The translations under genes and the position numbers were made by a program. From Vicugna pacos (lineage: Eukaryota > Chordata > Mammalia > Artiodactyla > Camelidae): DNA of 64,000 nt. The stretch covers positions 3,658,001-3,722,000 of the forward strand of contig NC_133018.1 in NCBI RefSeq assembly GCF_048564905.1, written 5' to 3'. The notes beneath the pieces are model-generated. The model was not told where the DNA came from and did not search any database. It saw nothing but the letters and a program-made list of their open reading frames with translations. This document shows, piece after piece, positions 57,941 through 64,000 of the stretch (position 1 is the stretch's first letter; each line of letters opens with the position of its first letter).

Positions 57941-58674
57941 ACATGGCTCCCAAGCATTGATCTGCCAGGCACTGTTTCACGTTCTGGGGCAGAGTGTGAA
58001 GAGCCCACCCCCTCACACCCACATCTCTCCCTGTAACTTCTCAGGTCAAGGCCACCAAAATCCCCAACCCTGTCAAGTCTTAGGTCCCTTCCCAGTCCAC
58101 TGTGCTCGCTAATTGTCTCCTCCTCTGATCCACACTGTGCTCTCTGACAATTGCCCAGGGGTCTTGAGTCCCTATTTCCAGTCCTGACACCTCTTTTTAG
58201 CTCTACTTTTAAACACATTTTGCCTTCTGAACACATCTCTGCAGACACCGCAGACTCAAAATTCCCCCTCTGAAGTCCTCACATTTCCCTGGGAAGTTAA
58301 CTCTCTCTCTTTATCCTCAAGTCAGTAGGTGTCTCCCCTGGCCAGAAGACTGCTGTCATCCCTAAATGTTTTGCCCTCACTGAATCACCCTCTCTCTGAG
58401 CTGTCCAACCGGAACACAAAAATGTCACCTAAATACAAAGAGAAAGGAAAAAAACACCCCAGTTATGCTCTAAGAGTTTATGATGACAAGAATCTTAGGC
58501 TTTGCCAAATTCGGTTTTCTCTCCCAATGTAGTTTTCTAAGTTGGCAGGTAACGGGACCAGCACTTTTCATCTCAGCAACAGGATGATTTGGTCATGGCT
58601 GTATTTAAGGTGGACATGTAACCTTTTGGACATCAAATTACTAGAATAGCAGTGTAAATTCAACCCTTGTTTCT

Positions 58675-61600
58675 TTCTATTTTCTTTTTTTGTTTGTTTT
58701 GTGTTTTTTAAAACATTTTTTATTGAGTTATAGTCATTTTACAATGTTGTGTCAAATTTCAGTGTAGACAGCAATGTTTTAGTTTGCATGAACATACATA
58801 TATTCATTGTCACATTTTTTTCTTTGCTATGTGCTTCCACAAGATCTTGTATATATTTCCCTGTGCTATAGAGTATAATCTTGTTTATCTATTCTACATA
58901 TTCCTGTCAGTATCTATAAATTTAGAACTCCCAGTCTTACCCTTCACACTCCCAACACCCAGCAACCACAAGTTTGTATTCTATGTCTATGAGTCTGTTT
59001 CTGTTTTGTATTAATGTTCTTTTTTTTTCTTTGTATATTCCATATAAGAGAAGTGTCATATTGCATTTTTCTTTCTCTTTCTGGCTTACTTCACTTAGAG
59101 AGACATTGTCCAGGAACATCCATGCTGCTGCAAATGGCAATATGTTGTTGCCTTTAATGGCTGAATACTACTCCATTGTATAAGCATACCAGCTCTTCTT
59201 TATCCAGTCATCTGTTGATGGACATTTAGGCCGTTTCCATGTCTTGGCTATTGTACATACTGCTGCTATGAATATTGGGGTGCAGGTGTCATCCTGAAGT
59301 AGGGTTGCTTCTGGATATAAGCCCAGGAGTGGTATTCCTAGGTCATATGGTAAATCTACTTCTAGTCTTTCGAAGAATCTCCATTCTGTTTTCCACAGTT
59401 GCTACACCAAACTGCATTCCCACCAGCAGTGTAGGAGAGTTCCCTTTTCTCCACAGCCTCTCCAGCATTTGTCATTTGTGGACTTTGGAATGATGACCAT
59501 TCTCAGTGTGTAAGGTGATATCTCATTGTAGTTTTGATTTGCATTTCCTTGATAATTAGTGATATTAAGCATTTTTTTCATGCACCTATTGATCATTTGT
59601 ATTCCTTCCTTGGAGAATTGCTTGTTTAGGTCTTCTGCCCATTTTTGGATTGGGTTGTTTGTTTTTTTCTTATTAAGTCATATGTGCTACTTATATATGC
59701 TGGAGATCAAGCCTTTGTCGGTTTCATTTGCAAAAATATTCTCCCATTCTGTGGGTTGTCATTTTGTTTTACTTATGGTTTCCTTTGCTGTGCAGAAGCT
59801 TGTAAGTTTCGTTAGGTCCCATTTCTTTATCCTTGCTTTTACTTCTGTTACTTGGCTACAGTGCCCTAGGAGAACATTTTTGAGATGTATATGAGATAAT
59901 GTTTTGCCTGTATTTTCTTCTAGGAGGTTTATTGTATCTTGTCTTATGGTTAAGTATTTGATCCATTTTGAGTTGATTTTTGTGTATGGGGTAAGGGAGT
60001 GTTCTAGCTTCATTGCTTTATATGCTGCTGTCCAGTTTTGCCAACACCATTTGCTGCGGAGACTGTCTTTATTCCTTTGTATATTCTTGCCTTCTTTGTC
60101 AAAGTTTAGTTGACCAAAATATTGTGGGTTAATTTCTGGGCTCTCTATTCTGTTCCGTTGGTCCATATGTCTATTTTTGTACCAGTACCATGTTGTTTTG
60201 ATTACTGTAGCTCTATAGTATTGTCTGAAGTCTGGCACTGTTATGCCTCCAGCCTCTTTTTTTTTTTCAGTCATGCTTTGGTAATTCTAGGTCTTTTGTG
60301 GTTCCATATAAATTTTATTATGATTTGTTCTCATTCTGTGAAGTATGTCCTGGGTAATTTGATAGGGATTGTAGTAAATCTGTAGATTGCCTTGGACAGT
60401 GTGACCATTTTAACAATATTGATTCTTCCAATCCAGGAGTATGGGATATCTTTCCATTTCTTCAAATCTTCTTCAATTTCCTTCATCAATGGTTTATAGT
60501 TTCCTGTGCATAATACTTTCACCTCCTTGGTTAGATTTATTCCTAGGTATTTTATTACTTTGGGTGCTATTTTAATGGGGATTGTTTCTTTACTTTCTTT
60601 TTGCTGTTGATTCATTGTTAGTGTAAAGAAATGCAACTGATTTTTGAATGTTAATCTTATAACCTGCTAGCTTCCTGAATTCTTCAATCAGCTTTAGTAG
60701 TATTTGTGTGGACCTCTTAGGGTTTTCTATATATAGTATCATGTCATCGGCATATAGTAACACTTTTACGTCTTCTTTTCCAATTTGGATCCCTTTTATT
60801 TCTCTCTCTTGTCTGATTGCTGTGGCTAGGACTTCCAAGTCTATGTTGAATAGGAGTGGTGATAGTGCACAGCCTTGTCTTGTCCGAGATTTTAGTGTGA
60901 AGAGTTTTAGGTTTTCACCATTCAGTTCTATGCTGGCTGTAGGCTTGTCGTATATAGCTTTTACTATGTTGAGATATGTTCCCTCTATACTCACTTTGGT
61001 GTTCAATTTTATCAGATGCTTTTTCTGCATCTATTGAGATGGTCATGTGGTTTTTGTCCTTTCTCTTGTTGATTTGGTGGATTCCATTGATTGACTTGCA
61101 TATGTTGAACCACCCTTGTGTCCCTGGGATGAACCCCACTTAATTATGATGTGTAATCTTTTTTATGTGCTTTTAGATACTATTTTCTAACATTCTGGTA
61201 AGGATTTATCGTCAGTGATATTGGTTTGTAATTCTCATTTTTTGGTGTTTCTTTGCCTGGTTTTGGTATCAGGGTGATGGTGGCTTCATAGAATGAGTTT
61301 TGGAATATTCCCTCCTTTTCAGTCTTCTGGAAGGATTTGAAAAGGACTGGTATGAGTTCTTCTTTGTATGTTTGGTAGAACTCCCCAATGTAGCCGACCA
61401 GTCATGCACTTTTATTTGTAGGGAGATTTGTATTGCTAATTCGATTTCATTTCTAGTGATCGATTGTTCAAGTGGTCAGTTTCATCTTGGTTCAGTCTTG
61501 GTGGACTGTATGTTTCTTCTCGGTTATCCATTTTGGTTCCATATAGTTTTTCATAATATTCTCGTATGCTATTCTGTAGTTCTATGTTATTTGTTGTAAT

Positions 61601-62747
61601 TTCTCCATTTTCTTTTCTTATTTTGCTTACTTGTGGTCTCCGTTTTTTCTTCTTTGTTAATTTGTCCAATGGTTTGTTGACTTTATTTACTTTTTCAAAA
61701 AACCAGCTTTTGCTTCGATTGATTTTTCTATCGTTTTCTTAATCTCTATCTAATTTATTTCCTCCCTAGTCTCTATTGTTTCCTTCTTTCTGCTGCCTTT
61801 TGGATTTTTTTGCTCTTCTGTTTCTAATTCTTTTAGCTGGTGGGTTAGATTTTTTATTCGACATTGTTGTTTTCTGAGGAAGATCTGTATCGCTATTAAT
61901 TTCCCTGTTAACACTGCCTTTGGTGCATCCCATAAATTTTGTGTGGTTGTGTTTTAACTTTTATTTCTCTCTAGGTATTTTTTAATTTCAGCTTTTATTT
62001 CATCATTGACCATTGGTTTTTTAATAGCATGTTTTCTAATCTCCATACTTTCCTTTTTTCTCCTTTGTTTCTCTGTAGTTGATTTCTTGTTTCATGGTGT
62101 TGTGATCAGTAAAGATACTTGAGATAATTTCTATCTTCTTAAAATTGTTCCAGCTTCTTTTGTGCCCAAGTACATCATCAATCCTAGAAAAATGTTCCTT
62201 GTGCACTTGAGAAGAATGTATATCTTATTTTTGGGGGTGTGTAATGCTCTTAAAATATCTACCAACTCTAATTTTTCTATTGTATCATTTAATTTCTCTG
62301 TTGCCTTATTTATCTTCTGTCTGGAAGATCTGTCTATTCATGTTAATATGGTGTTAAAATCTCTCACAATGATATTAGTCTCATCAGTTTGCCCCTTTAT
62401 CTCTCTTAGTCATTGTTTTAATTGGTTAGGTGCTCCGATCTTGGGTGCATATATATTAATGAGTGTAATATTCTCATCTTTTATTACTCTTTTAATCATT
62501 ATAAGATGCCCTTCTTTATTTTTCTTTATGTGCATTATGTTAATGCCTATTTTGTCTGAAATGAGTACTGCTACACCTGCTTTTTAGGCTTTACCATTTG
62601 CATGGAATATCCTTTTCCATCCTTTCACTCTCAATCTATATGTGTCCTTCTCACTTAAGTGGGTCTCTTGTATGCAGCATATAGAAGGTTCTTGCTTTAT
62701 TAACCAGCCTGCCCCTCTATGTCTTTTTATTGGAGCATTTGAAACAA
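58675..62747 (-). mobile_element. LINE-1, about 4.1 kb, 5'-truncated and inactive
   Basis: The minus strand carries L1 from the ORF2 endonuclease start (near 62747) to the 3' UTR and A-tail (T-rich near 58680). Reverse-transcriptase sequence is clear at 60590-61030, with the catalytic [10 protein letters not shown] followed by [10 protein letters not shown]. The C-terminal part of ORF2p is at 59759-60274 ([29 protein letters not shown]), and a Cys-rich end ([18 protein letters not shown]) lies at 59402-59596. ORF2 is broken by several frameshifts and stops; ORF1 and the 5' UTR are missing. TGTTTCT at 58668-58674 and 62748-62754 may be the target-site duplication. Its right half is duplicated at 1-1988. 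Confidence 0.93.
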
Positions 62748-64000
62748 TGTTTCTGATTTAAAGAAAAGAAACAGCCAGCATTGTATTAAGTTGATCATCT
62801 AAAGAAACATCTTCAACTTCATAAAGGATGTCTCACAAAACTTATAGCAAAATTCCCACTTAAAGGTAAAACTGCTTTAAATGCCAGGGTTCCCATACTT
62901 ACTTTCCACTAGTCAAGATATTCCACAGATTTGAGCCAATGAAATGAGATGAGGGGGAACGAGTGTTAGGAATAATGAGATAAAGTTGCTCTTTGATGAT
63001 GATGGCTTAGTGTACTTAAGTAAAATTATCCCAAGACACTCAGTAGGAGGAGTATTGGAAATAATATGAGTGTTAAGAAAAAGGACCATAGAAGGATGAT
63101 AAGGGAAAGTCAGGTTTCCTCTGACACAGGTTATAACTACCCAGGATAGGAAACTGGTGAAATATTTACAAGTTCACTATAAATTCTCTTAAAACCCCTA
63201 GGAATAAACTTAACACAAAATGTGCAACATTCCCATGGACAAAACATAATGCACCTTGACTGAGGGACACAATAGAGAAAGACATCAATTCTCCTCAAAG
63301 GGCGCATCTATTCTATGAAATTACTAACACAGCACCAAAGGGATAATTCTAAAAAATTAGTAAACTGATTCTAAAGTCGAACAGTGACAATAATGACAGA
63401 CAACAGATGCAAATATTTTGAATCAGTAATAATGACAGGGTTGTTCTCTGCCAGGTACCGAAATAAACTGTGAAGCAAACATCATTTAAATGCGGTAGGA
63501 CGGCCATGGGAACTGATCATTAGATCAACAGAACCACAGAGAGGATGTGATATGTCATTGATTTAGGATTTGATAAAAACTGTGTTTATTTTCAACAAAT
63601 CCACGACGATTATCGCTTCCTTTGGAAAATATATAAGGTTATATTCCTGCCTATGCAAACGTGAACTCCAGGCAGAGATAAAACACAGCAGAGCAATGAC
63701 AGTGTCAGAATAAAACGGGAAAGAAAATCGAAAGAAAGATGCCTTTCCTGTGTTTGCCACAGATCACAGAAACAGCCAACCTGATATGTGAAAATTCAAA
63801 AGGCTTTATGGTGAAGACTTCAACAAGAATGGCATAAAACAGACCAGGGAATAATATTTATGCCACACGTTCTTAAAGAGGGGTTATATCCCTAATGGAT
63901 AAAGAGTTTCTATCAAAATTAAAGAAAATACAACCAATTGAATGAAAAAAAAAGGCAAAATTATGACCGGTTAATTCACAGAAGAAATAAAATCACCAAT
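60759..64000. repeat. Segmental duplication, right copy (partner 1-3242)
   Basis: Same content and orientation as 1-3242 with about 50 differences counted by hand. It includes 1.25 kb of non-L1-insertion sequence (62748-64000), so this is a duplication of the locus and not two separate L1 insertions. Confidence 0.95.
62748..64000 (+). mobile_element. Old LINE-1 remnant (copy of the one at 2390-3242) and its flank, cut by window end
   Basis: Near-identical to 1989-3242. The first 400 bp show nothing recognisable; from about 63150 the plus strand is decayed L1 ORF2 3' sequence. No open frame of interest. Confidence 0.6.

Larger units (their letters stand above)
54969..58674. other. Gene-free stretch between IGLV2 and the right L1
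   Basis: No gene recognised. Contains a CTCF-like site (55537-55550), a possible LTR-like repeat (about 56770-57330) and an ATCC-type simple repeat. The longest open frame (55161-55778, plus) has no domain and is crossed by frames on the other strand. Confidence 0.55.

Noticed and set aside
57565-58112. His/Pro/Ser-rich open frames
   Set aside because: Translation of the ATCC-type simple repeat; no coding evidence.

Overview
This window is a stretch of a mammalian immunoglobulin lambda light-chain variable-gene array. Eleven germline V-lambda segments lie on the minus strand. Each has a leader exon, a short intron, a V exon and a recombination signal sequence (RSS) with a 22- or 23-bp spacer. 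Each also has an octamer promoter element or a decayed version of it. No J or C segment and no unrelated host gene was recognised. By orientation, the J-C clusters should lie beyond the left edge. The LINE-1 3' sequences and the lack of any recognised ruminant (BovB, Bov-tA) or pig (PRE-1) repeats suggest a cetartiodactyl, most likely a camelid. That assignment rests on memory of L1 sequence and is only moderately secure.

Layout, left to right. 1-1988 is a 5'-truncated L1, and 2390-3965 an older L1 remnant. 3966-9500 has no gene, two MIR-like SINEs and an orphan copy of a locus-specific repeat. Block A (about 9.5-17.7 kb) holds an intact IGLV3 and an IGLV4-like pseudogene. Block B (about 18.5-30.4 kb) holds an IGLV3 pseudogene split by an L1 fragment, a second IGLV3 pseudogene and an open IGLV3. 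Block C (about 30.5-42.2 kb) is a tandem copy of B, with an intact IGLV3, a pseudogene and an open IGLV3. Block A' (about 42.2-50.5 kb) is a copy of A, with an intact IGLV3 and an open IGLV4-like gene. 50.5-58.7 kb carries one IGLV2 gene. 58675-62747 is a longer L1, and 62748-64000 repeats the older L1 remnant of the left end. Positions 1-3242 and 60759-64000 match at roughly 98.5% by hand comparison, so the window spans about one period of a ~60.76-kb duplication.

Seven V segments look usable by reading frame: 9.5, 27.4, 30.5, 39.1, 42.3, 46.8 and 54.4 kb. Four are pseudogenes: 14.1, 18.5, 22.7 and 34.5 kb. In a pre-B cell one segment would be joined by RAG, through its 23-type RSS, to a J-lambda segment with a 12-type RSS. 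Its octamer promoter would then drive the rearranged light chain. Several CTCF-like motifs, all in the same orientation as the V genes, may take part in locus looping. I found no CRISPR array, operon or novel enzymatic system. The interest lies in how the array was duplicated, mixed and inactivated.
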